A DNA stretch of 64,000 bases from Desulfotignum sp032250905 (lineage in GTDB: Bacteria; Desulfobacterota; Desulfobacteria; Desulfobacterales; Desulfobacteraceae): positions 1-64,000 of the forward strand of contig JAVVEQ010000003.1 of assembly GCA_032250905.1 (NCBI GenBank), written 5' to 3'. The position numbers were made by a program, and so were the translations under genes. Positions within the stretch are counted from its first letter, which is position 1. Every line of letters begins with the position of its first letter. Shown here one piece after another: positions 1 through 8,613 of the stretch. The notes under the pieces were generated by a model, which saw nothing but the letters and a program-made list of their open reading frames with translations, searched no databases and had not been told where the DNA came from.

Positions 1-207
1 CCCGCAGCGAAGATTCGGATTCCGGTGCAGGTCACCATAGGCCAGGCTCAGTCGCCGGTAAAGGTCCAGGTCAAATGCGTTGCGTTTTTCAGGCCGGTTC
101 AGTCCCATGAGCAGCACATGGCCCCGGGTGTCTATCAGCAGCTTGTTTTGCTGTGCCCTGCCTTTCGACGTCAGAGGATCATTTTTCTGGCTCCTTGAAA
201 TAAACAC
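1..207 (-). CDS. enoyl-CoA hydratase/isomerase (crotonase) family protein, N-terminal fragment
   Basis: The gene runs off the left edge; about 69 codons are visible. The translation contains the crotonase beginning: a short variable leader, then LLIDTRGHVLLMGLNRPEK and RNAF, matching the 'v..l.LNRPekrNAf' first strand and loop that start the CoA-binding fold of this family. Members hydrate or isomerise acyl-CoA esters in fatty or aromatic acid breakdown. The frame opens after a stop at about 240 and has no ATG before the conserved part. GTG at 205-207 is the only ordinary start, but no clear ribosome site precedes it. The only strong Shine-Dalgarno (AAGGAG, 191-196) serves an ATG at 180-182 in another frame that stops after three codons. 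The exact N-terminus is therefore unknown. The family call is fairly sure; the substrate is not visible. Confidence 0.7.
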   Translation of the reverse strand, partial: MFISRSQKNDPLTSKGRAQQNKLLIDTRGHVLLMGLNRPEKRNAFDLDLYRRLSLAYGDLHRNPNLRCG

Positions 208-337
208 AGATCCGATTTTTCTTTCAACTGCGGATACATATCATCTTCGTGTTTCAGGCACAATGGGCGGGCAACACAAACAGCCTTTTTTCCACGGGGT
301 GTGGGCATGACATGGGGTGGTCATGTGCATCCAGGCG

Positions 338-366
338 TTGCATCTGCGGCAAAAAGGCGATATATA
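338..366 (+). promoter_or_regulatory. candidate promoter of the cobalamin two-component operon
   Basis: TTGCAT (338-343), a 17-base spacer and TATATA (361-366) lie 55 bases before the first gene of the operon. The -10 is good and the -35 weak (3 of 6), as would suit an activated promoter. The 208-421 gap holds nothing else I can support. Confidence 0.35.
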
Positions 367-421
367 TACATAGTCATCACAAAAATGCCTGTAACCCATC
401 CTATCACAGGGGACAACACCC

Positions 422-916
422 ATGAAAGATGCGCTTTTGACCACTGCCCAACAACTCGAGCCGCCGACTGAAACAGCCGTCAGGGAATTTGAAGACAAAT
501 GGGAACAGATCGCCGCCGAAGGCACCCGGCAGCTCATGGCCAGGTCGGACTTAGAAAAGCTGGTGGGCACGGGCAATGAAAAGATGGCTAAAGATAACAA
601 CCGCAATTTTCCCCGGTTCATGGTGTCTTTATTTTCTGATTACCAGCCTGCCGTGTTTGTGGAAACCGTGCTCTGGGTATTCAGGGCCTACCGGTCCCAT
701 GGGTTTCAAACCACCTACTGGGCTGCCAATCTCAACATCTGGGCGGATCTTTTGAAAAGAGAACTGTCCGCAGATGCGTGGCAACAGATTTATCCCTTCT
801 ACAACTGGTTGATCGTCAACATTCCAAAATTTAGCGCCATCACCGATACCGATCTGTCAGGATCTGTTTCAAACAGCCCGGAGCACCTTCATAGTGGTGC
901 AGGAAAGCAGAAATGA
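422..916 (+). CDS. unknown helical protein, first gene of a cobalamin-sensing two-component operon
   Basis: This 164-residue protein is soluble, with no signal peptide or membrane segment. Residues 60-140 are rich in aromatic residues (many Trp, Tyr, Phe) and look all-helical, including the stretches RFMVSLFSDYQPAVFVETVL and WQQIYPFYNWLIVNIPKF. I recognise no family. The start is an ATG preceded by AGGGGA at a spacing of about 9. The stop overlaps the start of the cobalamin-binding gene by 4 bases (ATGA), so the two are translationally coupled, and partner proteins are likely. A role as sensor partner, antagonist or phosphotransfer accessory is inferred from position only. The aromatic-rich core could hold a hydrophobic ligand, but no cofactor ligand is obvious. 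Confidence 0.6.
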   Translation: MKDALLTTAQQLEPPTETAVREFEDKWEQIAAEGTRQLMARSDLEKLVGTGNEKMAKDNNRNFPRFMVSLFSDYQPAVFVETVLWVFRAYRSHGFQTTYWAANLNIWADLLKRELSADAWQQIYPFYNWLIVNIPKFSAITDTDLSGSVSNSPEHLHSGAGKQK

Positions 917-1557
917 TCACCGGGGCATTGTACCAGAACTACCTCACCCTGCTTTTGGACGGAGACCGGCGGGCCTGCGCCCAAATTGTCCAGCAGCTGC
1001 TGGACGATGACATCGCTATCCAGACCCTGTATCACGACCTGTTCCAGAAAAGCATGTACGAGGTGGGCCGCCTGTGGGAGTTCAACCGGATATCGGTGGC
1101 CAAGGAGCACCTGGTGACCGCCATCACAGAAGGACTCCTGAACCTGGTCTATCCCCGGCTGTTCGAAAAAGCATCCGTTGATTCCCGGAACGAGAAAAAA
1201 GTGGTCATCTCCTGTGCAGCCAATGAATTCCACCAGGTGGGGGGCAAAATGGTGGCGGACATCTTTGAACTCAACGGCTGGGACAGTCAGTTTCTGGGGG
1301 CCAACACTCCGGTGGACCAGATGCTGGCACATATCCAGGAGGAAAAACCCGACCTGGTGGGACTGTCTGTGAGCGTCTACTTCAATATGCCGGCACTGAG
1401 ATCCGGGATAGAAGCTATCCGGGGGAATTTCCTCCACCTGGATATCCTGGTGGGGGGGCAGGCCTTCAACTGGGGCGGCACCGAGATCATCAAGCAGTAT
1501 TCAGGAACGGCGTATGTCCCATCCCTTGACCGGCTTACTCCGCTGATTTCGGCATGA
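913..1557 (+). CDS. stand-alone cobalamin-binding sensor protein, CarH-type (Wx9EH)
   Basis: The 214 residues contain a four-helix B12-binding-2 bundle (about 1-85) and a Rossmann B12-binding domain (about 95-210). In the bundle Trp55 is followed after nine residues by Glu65-His66. This is the Wx9EH signature that, in CarH/LitR photoreceptors, packs against the adenosyl group of adenosylcobalamin. In the Rossmann domain Glu105-x-His107-x2-Gly110 supplies the lower cobalt ligand, with Ser152 and Gly181-Gly182 at the expected later positions. There is no MerR DNA-binding domain, unlike CarH. The residue after the Trp, where CarH has the His that becomes a light-state ligand, is Glu56 here. The gene is coupled by ATGA to the upstream gene and sits 3 bases before a histidine kinase, so it probably feeds a cobalamin or light signal to that kinase. 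A methyltransferase corrinoid subunit is less likely because no methyltransferase is near. Confidence 0.85.
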   Translation: MITGALYQNYLTLLLDGDRRACAQIVQQLLDDDIAIQTLYHDLFQKSMYEVGRLWEFNRISVAKEHLVTAITEGLLNLVYPRLFEKASVDSRNEKKVVISCAANEFHQVGGKMVADIFELNGWDSQFLGANTPVDQMLAHIQEEKPDLVGLSVSVYFNMPALRSGIEAIRGNFLHLDILVGGQAFNWGGTEIIKQYSGTAYVPSLDRLTPLISA

Positions 1558-1560
1558 AAA

Positions 1561-2697
1561 ATGATGTATGAGACCAGAGAACAGGCCGTATACGCCTATG
1601 TCACCCGGCAGTCGCAGGATCTGTTTTTTGTGCTGTCCCGGGACGGCCGTATTCTCCAGGCAAACGAATCCGCCCGGACCCTTACCAAGTGCCTGGAAAA
1701 TGTGACCACTTTTTCAGATCTGGTGGTGGATTTTGCCAGCACATTCAATCTCACAGGGCTGTTCCAGACCCCGGAAGTGCCCCATCTTCTCAACATTAAA
1801 ACGACAACCGGCCTGCCCCAGAGCTATGATTTCTATTTTGAGCAGGTACAACACCTTGTCCTGGCCTTTGGCCGGCTGGATGCCCGGGAAATCACGCACA
1901 TGCAAAAACAGCTGCTGTCGTTGAACCAGGAGCTGAACAACCTGACCCGCCGGCTCCACAAACAAAACGCCGAGCTGGCCAGGCTGAACTGGGAAAAAAA
2001 TCAGTTTCTGGGCATGGCGGCCCATGATCTGAGAAAACCCATCGGCCTGATTCTCACCTATTGCGAATTTCTGCAAGATGAGGCGGCCCGGGACCTGAAC
2101 ACGGAACATCAGAAATTTTTGTCCACCATCCACAACCGGTCATTGTTCATGAAACACCTGGTGGATGATTTTCTGGATGTCAGCGCCATTGAAGCCGGGC
2201 GGTTTGATCTGGACCTCCAGCCCGTGGATATACCAAACGTCCTGTCCACAAGCTTGGAGATCAACCGGCTGCAGGCCAGAAAAAAGGGAGTGATCCTCCA
2301 GGTGGATATGGAGGCTTGCCCAAAGCCGGTTTTCATCGATGCCGCCAAAATCGAACAGGCTGTCACCAACCTGGTTTCCAACGCCATTGATTACAGCAGA
2401 AAGGGAGATACGGTCCGGGTCCGGTTTTTCCCCCAACAGGACCATCTGGTGTTTTCCGTTGAAGACAACGGACCGGGAATGTCCCGGCAGGACAGGGAAA
2501 AACTGTTCACTCCGTTCAGCAGAACCCGGACAAAAAAAACCGCCGGAGAAAAAAGCACCGGTCTCGGCTTGATGATCACCCACAAGATCATCACAGCCCA
2601 CAACGGCACGCTGCATGTGAACAGTACGCCGGACCGCGGCACCACCATAACGGTGACCCTGCCGCTGATAAACCAGTTTGACACACCAAAGGAATAA
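1561..2697 (+). CDS. PAS-type sensor histidine kinase
   Basis: This 378-residue cytoplasmic kinase has no membrane segment. Residues 1-105 form a PAS-like domain (LFFVLSRDGRILQANESA). Residues 108-145 form a coiled coil. HisKA follows, with the phosphoacceptor His155 in MAAHDLRKPIG. The HATPase domain carries the N box (NLVSNAIDYS), the G1 box (EDNGPGMS) and the G2 box (STGLGLMI). With no transmembrane sensor of its own, its input may come from its PAS pocket or from the adjacent cobalamin protein. It begins 3 bases after that gene and ends 7 bases before the response regulator, so the four genes form one transcription unit. The kinase assignment is firm; the link to cobalamin is inferred from context. 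Confidence 0.9.
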   Translation: MMYETREQAVYAYVTRQSQDLFFVLSRDGRILQANESARTLTKCLENVTTFSDLVVDFASTFNLTGLFQTPEVPHLLNIKTTTGLPQSYDFYFEQVQHLVLAFGRLDAREITHMQKQLLSLNQELNNLTRRLHKQNAELARLNWEKNQFLGMAAHDLRKPIGLILTYCEFLQDEAARDLNTEHQKFLSTIHNRSLFMKHLVDDFLDVSAIEAGRFDLDLQPVDIPNVLSTSLEINRLQARKKGVILQVDMEACPKPVFIDAAKIEQAVTNLVSNAIDYSRKGDTVRVRFFPQQDHLVFSVEDNGPGMSRQDREKLFTPFSRTRTKKTAGEKSTGLGLMITHKIITAHNGTLHVNSTPDRGTTITVTLPLINQFDTPKE

Positions 2698-2704
2698 ACC
2701 TGCC

Positions 2705-3322
2705 ATGACACAGCAGATCAAAATTTTGATTGTGGATGATGACCCGGATGTGTTGTTCGCCACTGCCCGGCTGGTCAAAAAAGCCGGATACAAGGTAATG
2801 GAAGCGACCACCGGGGAAGCGGCCATAAAAACAGCCAGAGACCGGAAACCGGATATAATCCTTCTGGATGTGGTGCTGCCGGACATCATGGGCACTGATG
2901 TGTGCCGGCAGATCAAGGCGGACCCCCGGACCCGGGGCGGGTACGTCATTCTGATCTCCGGGATGAAGACCGGCTCGGATCAGCAGGCCGACGGACTGGA
3001 TGCCGGCGCGGACGGCTATATCGCCCGGCCCGTGTCCAACCGGGAACTGATCGCCCGGATCGACGTCATGGTGCGGATTCTGACAGCGGAGCGGAAACGG
3101 GACCAGGTGATCGAAGAACTCAGACAGGCCCTGACAAAGATCAGGCAGTTGAGCGCTCTGTTGCCCATCTGCATGTACTGCAAAAAAATCCGGGATGACA
3201 AAGGATACTGGCGTGAGCTTCAGGCCTATATCCAGGAAAACACAGACACGGTGTTCAGCCACGGCATCTGCCGGGAATGTGCCCAGAAGAATTACCCGGA
3301 GTTGGATCTTTATGCTAAGTGA
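2705..3322 (+). CDS. response regulator with C-terminal double Cys-x2-Cys tail
   Basis: The 205 residues contain a receiver domain (1-120) with acidic pocket Asp11-Asp12, phosphoacceptor Asp55 and the usual Lys/Pro switch region (IARPVSN). A short coiled coil follows, then a tail with CMYC and CREC around a GYWRELQAYI core. That tail is common at the C-termini of deltaproteobacterial signalling proteins and may bind a metal. There is no DNA-binding or enzymatic output domain, so output is by protein contact or by a phosphorelay. The ATG at 2705 is chosen over an upstream in-frame TTG because AAAGGA precedes it and the receiver begins directly after it. It is the last gene of the operon. Confidence 0.88.
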   Translation: MTQQIKILIVDDDPDVLFATARLVKKAGYKVMEATTGEAAIKTARDRKPDIILLDVVLPDIMGTDVCRQIKADPRTRGGYVILISGMKTGSDQQADGLDAGADGYIARPVSNRELIARIDVMVRILTAERKRDQVIEELRQALTKIRQLSALLPICMYCKKIRDDKGYWRELQAYIQENTDTVFSHGICRECAQKNYPELDLYAK

Positions 3323-3374
3323 AACCAGCGGAAAACACCATGCGCATTCTTTTTTCCATGGACAAGACGAACAC

Positions 3375-5912
3375 TCAGCATGTCTTATCCAATGTCTCCC
3401 GTATCTTTTCAGCCAGTTCCTGTATTGAAAACGGTTTCTGGAGGAACACCACCCCTTGATCCAGCCTCCCCTGATGGGCAATGACATTGGCGGTGTAGCC
3501 GGACATGAACAACCGTTTTATCTCCGGATAAAGTGCTGTCAATTCGCTTGCCAGATCCTGACCGTTCATTTCCGGCATGACCACGTCCGTCATCAGAAGA
3601 TCTATTTTGCCGTCATGTGTTTTGGCAAGATCTATTGCCTTACCAGGTGTGGCAGCCGGTAAAACCGAATATCCCTTTTCTTTGAGCATTATCCGGGTCA
3701 TTCGCAAAATAGCGGGTTCATCTTCCACCAGCAGAATGGTTTCATTACCTGTAGGGTCCGGCTTGTCCGGATGGACACCAGCAGGAATTTCATCAGCCGC
3801 AGCGTACCGGGGCAGATAGATCCTGAACGTGGACCCTTGATCCGGTTCACTGTACACATTGATGAAGCCGTTGTTTTGTTTCACAATACCATAAATCGTT
3901 GCGAGACCAAGGCCGGTTCCTTTGCCGATATCTTTGGTGGTGAAAAAAGGTTCAAACAGGTGTTTCATGGTTTCTTTATCCATACCGCAGCCATTATCAC
4001 TGACCGCCAGCATGACAAAGTCCCCGGGGATAAAGCCTGCATGGTCTGCACAATATGCCGGGTCAAAGGTTTTCATTCCGGTTTCAATGGTGAGCTTGCC
4101 CACACCGGCAATGGCATCCCTGGCATTCACACACAGATTGGCCAGGATCTGGTCAACCTGGGACGGGTCCATTTTGACGGGCCACAACCCTTTGGCCGGT
4201 TGCCAGGCCAGGTTGATATCTTCACCGATGAGCCGGCGCAGCATGTTCAACATAGTTTCCACGGTATCATTCAAATCCAATTGCCTGGGAGAGATGGTCT
4301 GTTTTCTGGCAAAGGCCAGCAGCTGCCTTGTGATATCAGCCGAGCGCTTGGCTGCGGTTTGAATTGCTTTCAGGTCGACCCGGAGATCGGTTTTTTCATC
4401 TATCTGCAACAGTGCCAGTTCTGCATGTCCCAGAATTACCCCCAGCATGTTGTTGAAGTCATGGGCCACCCCTCCGGCAAGTCTGCCCACGGATTCCATT
4501 TTCTGGGCCTGGACAAGCTGGGCCTGAAGTTTTTCCTTTTCCGCTTCAGCCCGCTTGCGCTCGGTAATATCAAGGGCCGTAAAGGTTAATCCCCTGGACG
4601 GGTCATTCAGATCCACTATAGTTGAACTGAGCAGCACATCAATGACTGTACCATCCTTTTTCTGCCAGTATGTTTCCACACTACCGGTTCCATTGTCTGC
4701 TATCTGAGCGTATTTTTCCCGGCCCACAAATTCAAAGTCAGCATCACTCGGGTAAAAGATCCGGGCACTCTGGCCAATCAGTTCCTGTTCTTGATACCCT
4801 GTGAGTTCACATATCCGGCTGTTCACCGCCCTCAATACCCGGTCGACAACCAGGCCGATACCTACGGGCGCACTCCTGAAAATGCTGCTGATATGGTTTT
4901 CACTTTCCCGCAGCGCAATTTCAACCGTTTTCCGGTATGCTACTTCTGCTGTAAGGCGTTTGTTCCAAAGCAACACAACCCCGATAAAAAGTGCTGCAAT
5001 CCCTGCAACGCCTATAACCCACTTTAATACATAGATTTTATCAATACCGTATTCATATCTGATGGAAAGCCATCTGTTCCGGATGGCGGCATGTTCATCC
5101 GGTGTCATGGCAGCAAGGGTCTTATTGATTATGCCGGCCAATTCCGGCCAGTCATTTCGTATTGCCATGGCTTGATTATGATCGCCAAACGGTGTCGGAG
5201 CGGCAACTTTTATATTCGCATACCCCTTGGTTTGTACAATATAGGTAGTTGATAAGAGGTTTCCGATGTATGCATCAACCAACCCTGTGGAAAGATTTTT
5301 TACCGGTATTTCAGCATAATCTTTTACATCGGCGGAAACAACTTTGAGGATGATTCCGGGGTAGTCTCGTTTCAACCACTGGTGCATTACAAAACCCTCT
5401 TCCACAGATACCGTTTTCCCGTTCAGATCATCTATGGAGCTGATGAAATCCGAATCCGTTCTGGTGAAGATGACCCATGGTGCAAAAATATACTCCTTAG
5501 TAAAAAGCAGGTCTTTTTTGCGATTTTCAGTGATTTTTGCAGTCGGTACCATGTCCACGATGTCATGTTGTTTGATATATTCCAGCGCCTGGGGCCAGGA
5601 TACTTCAGATCCGTCGATATACGCAAAGGCAATGCCGTTTGCGCTGAATACGTGCGTCAAATAATCTATGGCCATCCCCCGGATTTCGCCATTCGTCAGC
5701 ATAAAGGGCGGGGCGTTTCCTATCCTGACCCGGACAACATGACGCGCGCTTATCCAGGCGTTCTCCTCAGGGCTTAAATGGACTTTAGACTCTGCTGCGG
5801 AACACGGTGATGTGATAATGACAGATATGACCCAAACGAGATAAATGGTTGTTTGGATCATTGTTTTGTAACCGGTATTATTTTTCCAGGGCAGCATTAT
5901 TGACCCTTTCAT
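3375..5912 (-). CDS. hybrid sensor histidine kinase with periplasmic solute-binding (SBP_bac_3) input
   Basis: The 845 residues begin with a signal sequence (about 18-40). A periplasmic amino-acid-binding-protein-like domain of the BvgS/EvgS type (about 45-285) follows, then one membrane helix (about 295-316), a PAS domain (335-455), HisKA with His484 in GGVAHDFNNML, an HATPase domain, and a C-terminal receiver with its Asp in LLMTDVVMPEMNG. The layout predicts that ligand binding in the periplasm drives autophosphorylation and then intramolecular transfer to the receiver. No separate output gene is adjacent. It ends 52 bases from the response regulator on the opposite strand, so it is independent. 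The start at 5912 has a GGGA-type ribosome site; the in-frame ATG at residue 18 would also leave a complete signal peptide. Confidence 0.88.
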   Translation of the reverse strand: MKGSIMLPWKNNTGYKTMIQTTIYLVWVISVIITSPCSAAESKVHLSPEENAWISARHVVRVRIGNAPPFMLTNGEIRGMAIDYLTHVFSANGIAFAYIDGSEVSWPQALEYIKQHDIVDMVPTAKITENRKKDLLFTKEYIFAPWVIFTRTDSDFISSIDDLNGKTVSVEEGFVMHQWLKRDYPGIILKVVSADVKDYAEIPVKNLSTGLVDAYIGNLLSTTYIVQTKGYANIKVAAPTPFGDHNQAMAIRNDWPELAGIINKTLAAMTPDEHAAIRNRWLSIRYEYGIDKIYVLKWVIGVAGIAALFIGVVLLWNKRLTAEVAYRKTVEIALRESENHISSIFRSAPVGIGLVVDRVLRAVNSRICELTGYQEQELIGQSARIFYPSDADFEFVGREKYAQIADNGTGSVETYWQKKDGTVIDVLLSSTIVDLNDPSRGLTFTALDITERKRAEAEKEKLQAQLVQAQKMESVGRLAGGVAHDFNNMLGVILGHAELALLQIDEKTDLRVDLKAIQTAAKRSADITRQLLAFARKQTISPRQLDLNDTVETMLNMLRRLIGEDINLAWQPAKGLWPVKMDPSQVDQILANLCVNARDAIAGVGKLTIETGMKTFDPAYCADHAGFIPGDFVMLAVSDNGCGMDKETMKHLFEPFFTTKDIGKGTGLGLATIYGIVKQNNGFINVYSEPDQGSTFRIYLPRYAAADEIPAGVHPDKPDPTGNETILLVEDEPAILRMTRIMLKEKGYSVLPAATPGKAIDLAKTHDGKIDLLMTDVVMPEMNGQDLASELTALYPEIKRLFMSGYTANVIAHQGRLDQGVVFLQKPFSIQELAEKIRETLDKTC

Positions 5913-6174
5913 TCAATTGTTCCCGCCAGTTTTCAGGGTTGATTCGGACCCAGTCTGAAAAAATGCAGGTTTGTGGGATGAAAAATCAATATCCATGCCG
6001 TTTTCCAGCCACTGAACAAAGTTATTCACTGGTTATTGAATGTATATGTGTCCTGCTGAAAAAGCAAGAGAAAGAGTTTTTCTGATTTTTTTGTTTTGGG
6101 GTCTCTCCAGGTGTGTTAAATTGAATATCAATACAAATCCAGATTGTACGAAAAAACCAGCAAAGGCGAAAATC

Positions 6175-7449
6175 ATGGCGGTCAGCCCGGCACCTGCAGT
6201 GAAAAAGAGACGGTTGTGGAAACGGTTCATCATTCATGTCAGCCTGATAGTCGTGCTTTTTCTCATGGGCATTTTCATCGGGTTTGCCGTCCAGACAAGC
6301 CGTCTGATCTCTGAACAATACCTGAGCACGGCCCGGGCCCATTTCAAAAACATTGTTTTGACCCGGAGGTGGAATGCAAAACATGGCGGGGTGTTTGTCA
6401 AAAAAGGCCCTGACAACCCCTCCAACCCCTATCTGGAAAATCCGGATATCACAGCGGTGGACGGGACCGTCTATACCATGAAAAACCCGGCCCTCATGAC
6501 CCGGGAAATCTCTGAATATGCCCGGCAATCAGGTGACTTCATATACCACATCACCAGCCTTATGCCTCTGAATCCGGGCAATGCCCCGGATGATTTTGAA
6601 AGAGATGCTCTGAAAGGATTTGAAGCAGGTGACAAAGAGAAACATACGCTGATCAGGGACAAAGAACGGGCCATTTACCGGTATATGGCGCCGCTTGATG
6701 TGGAAGACAGCTGCATGCCCTGTCATGCAAAGCAGGGGTACAGGGTCGGGGATGTCCGGGGCGGTATCAGCGTGACTTTTGATGTGACCGCCACGGAAAA
6801 GAAAATGGCCAGAAACCAATTTGGCTTCATCGGTTTGGGCATTGCCGCTATCCTGCTGTTGCTGGGTATCATTCTTTTTTTGATATTACGTCTGGCCGGC
6901 CGTCTCTCAGACGCTTACAGCACCATCGAAAAAATGTCCATCACCGATGATCTTACCCAGGTGTTCAACCGCCGGCATTTTCATACCAGGCTCGATGAGG
7001 AGATTGAACGGGCCCGGCGGTATGACCATCCCATGAGCTTGTTGATGATGGATCTTGATCATTTTAAAACAATTAATGACAGATACGGCCATCAGACCGG
7101 TGATGAGGTGCTCAGAACCATTGCCGCCATATTACGCGCCAAGACCCGGAGCGCCGATATTGTGGCCCGGTACGGCGGTGAAGAATTTGTGGTGATTCTG
7201 CCGGAAACAAATCAGGAAACCGCTGAAGTGACGGCGGAAAAATTGCTGTCTGCCATCAAACGGCACCCGTTTGCCCTGTCGGATGGGGCTTTTTTTCATG
7301 TGACCGCCAGTTTTGGGGTCTCTTCTCTGGATATGGCAGACAAAAACAACACAGACACCGCCCAACAGATTGTCAAAATGGCGGACGATGCCATGTATCA
7401 GGCTAAACAGGATGGCCGCAACCGGGTGGCGGTGTATTCAGGGATGTGA
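6175..7449 (+). CDS. membrane diguanylate cyclase with c-type haem sensor (DUF3365/Tll0287-like)
   Basis: This 424-residue protein has a membrane helix at 17-40, a periplasmic DUF3365-like domain (about 45-210) ending in Cys180-Met-Pro-Cys-His184 (a CxxCH haem-c site), a second membrane helix (about 216-240) and a GGDEF domain. The active-site motif is GGEEF (334-338). An RxxD inhibitory site (Arg325-Asp328) lies five residues before it, so product inhibition by c-di-GMP is expected. The family pairs haem redox or gas state with c-di-GMP synthesis. ATG 6175 is preferred over an earlier in-frame ATG at 6040 because it follows an AAAGGCG site and starts just before the first membrane helix. The upstream 130 codons-worth of sequence is poor in recognisable protein features. 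Confidence 0.9.
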   Translation: MAVSPAPAVKKRRLWKRFIIHVSLIVVLFLMGIFIGFAVQTSRLISEQYLSTARAHFKNIVLTRRWNAKHGGVFVKKGPDNPSNPYLENPDITAVDGTVYTMKNPALMTREISEYARQSGDFIYHITSLMPLNPGNAPDDFERDALKGFEAGDKEKHTLIRDKERAIYRYMAPLDVEDSCMPCHAKQGYRVGDVRGGISVTFDVTATEKKMARNQFGFIGLGIAAILLLLGIILFLILRLAGRLSDAYSTIEKMSITDDLTQVFNRRHFHTRLDEEIERARRYDHPMSLLMMDLDHFKTINDRYGHQTGDEVLRTIAAILRAKTRSADIVARYGGEEFVVILPETNQETAEVTAEKLLSAIKRHPFALSDGAFFHVTASFGVSSLDMADKNNTDTAQQIVKMADDAMYQAKQDGRNRVAVYSGM

Positions 7450-7471
7450 TTTTTCGATCCCTTTTGCGAAA

Positions 7472-8536
7472 TTACGGCATTGTGCCCTTGAGAATGCCGG
7501 ATTCGGTGGGGCCGGTGTAATCGATCCGGACAATGTCGGTCAGCCCGGCATCGGTCATCATTTTCCGGATTTCCGATTCGCTGTAGGACTGACCGGATTC
7601 GGTGCCCAGAAGCATGTTTAAAGAAAACAGGGCCGCAAATTCGGGCCGGTCCCGGGTGTCTGCCAGGATGAAATCATGGATGAGCAGCTGCCCGCCGGAC
7701 ACCAACGTTTTGGCGGCATGGGCCACGATGCCGGCCGCCTTGTCCGGGCCTTCGCCGTGGAGGATATGGGAGAGCCAGGCCGCATCGAACACCTGTTTCA
7801 AGGAAACGTCTCCGGTGGTGTAATCGCCGGCGGTAAAATCGATCCGTTCTGACAGGCCGAACCGCGCGATGGTTTTTTCAGCAAACGGCCGGGTGGTAGA
7901 AAGATCAAACACCACAGCGGTCAGGTGCGGGTTGGCTTTGCAGAAATGGATGGCATATGTGCCGGGACCGCCGCCCATGTCCAGCAGCCGGGTACACCCG
8001 GACAGATCCACGGATCTTGCCACATCCGGTGCCATGGCCATGGCATTGTTGAACATGCCCATCAAAAAGGCCTCCCGCCATTCGTCCGATGAAACCGATG
8101 ACCGCTCCCGGATGGGCCCCCCCCGGGTGACCGCCTCGTCCATGCGGACCCAGGAGTCAGCCAGGTGGTGATGGTGCATAATCATGTAACCGATGTACCG
8201 GTCGGAATCTTTTGACAGTAATTCGGCGGCGGCCGGGGTGTTGGTATAACCGGCCGGTGTTTTGGTCAACAGGGACATGGCGGCCAAAGCATCCAGCAGC
8301 ATGGTAAGACCCCGGGCATCCCACGCTGTTTTTTGGGTTATCTCGCGGGCCGTCAAGGTATTGTCGCCGATGAGGGTGAAAATATCCAGTTTCACGGCCG
8401 TATGGAGGGTGCAGGTTTTCCAGTAAGATCCGGACAGTTGCAGCAGGGTGCCGGGATGCCAGTGGATCGTTTCTGTCGCTGACGTGTCGCACCGAGAAGC
8501 GCACGAAGATTTATTGAATGAATCGTTTGATCCCAT
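7472..8536 (-). CDS. SAM-dependent methyltransferase, O-methyltransferase-2-like
   Basis: The 354 residues have an N-terminal winged-helix dimerisation part (about 25-105: LKLDIFTLIGDN, LLDALAAMSLL) and a C-terminal Rossmann domain. The SAM loop is LLDMGGGPGTYAIHF and the acidic residue after strand two lies in AVVFDLSTT. This is the architecture of plant-type and hydroxyneurosporene-type O-methyltransferases; the acceptor cannot be read from sequence. The ATG at 8536 is chosen over one nine codons earlier because AAAGGAG sits seven bases before it. It is the last gene on this strand before the GGDEF gene, and the hairpin at 8623-8646 separates it from the crotonase upstream. Confidence 0.82.
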   Translation of the reverse strand: MGSNDSFNKSSCASRCDTSATETIHWHPGTLLQLSGSYWKTCTLHTAVKLDIFTLIGDNTLTAREITQKTAWDARGLTMLLDALAAMSLLTKTPAGYTNTPAAAELLSKDSDRYIGYMIMHHHHLADSWVRMDEAVTRGGPIRERSSVSSDEWREAFLMGMFNNAMAMAPDVARSVDLSGCTRLLDMGGGPGTYAIHFCKANPHLTAVVFDLSTTRPFAEKTIARFGLSERIDFTAGDYTTGDVSLKQVFDAAWLSHILHGEGPDKAAGIVAHAAKTLVSGGQLLIHDFILADTRDRPEFAALFSLNMLLGTESGQSYSESEIRKMMTDAGLTDIVRIDYTGPTESGILKGTMP

Positions 8537-8613
8537 TTTCAAGCTCCTTTCCTGTTTCACCATGAACCTTCAGAACAAATCCAATACTTCATGTTCTTCG
8601 CGTCCTTCGTGGT

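Noticed and set aside
913..1557. Corrinoid methyltransferase subunit as an alternative for the B12-binding protein
   Set aside because: No methyltransferase gene is near, the neighbours are a kinase and a receiver, and the Wx9EH signature points to a sensor.
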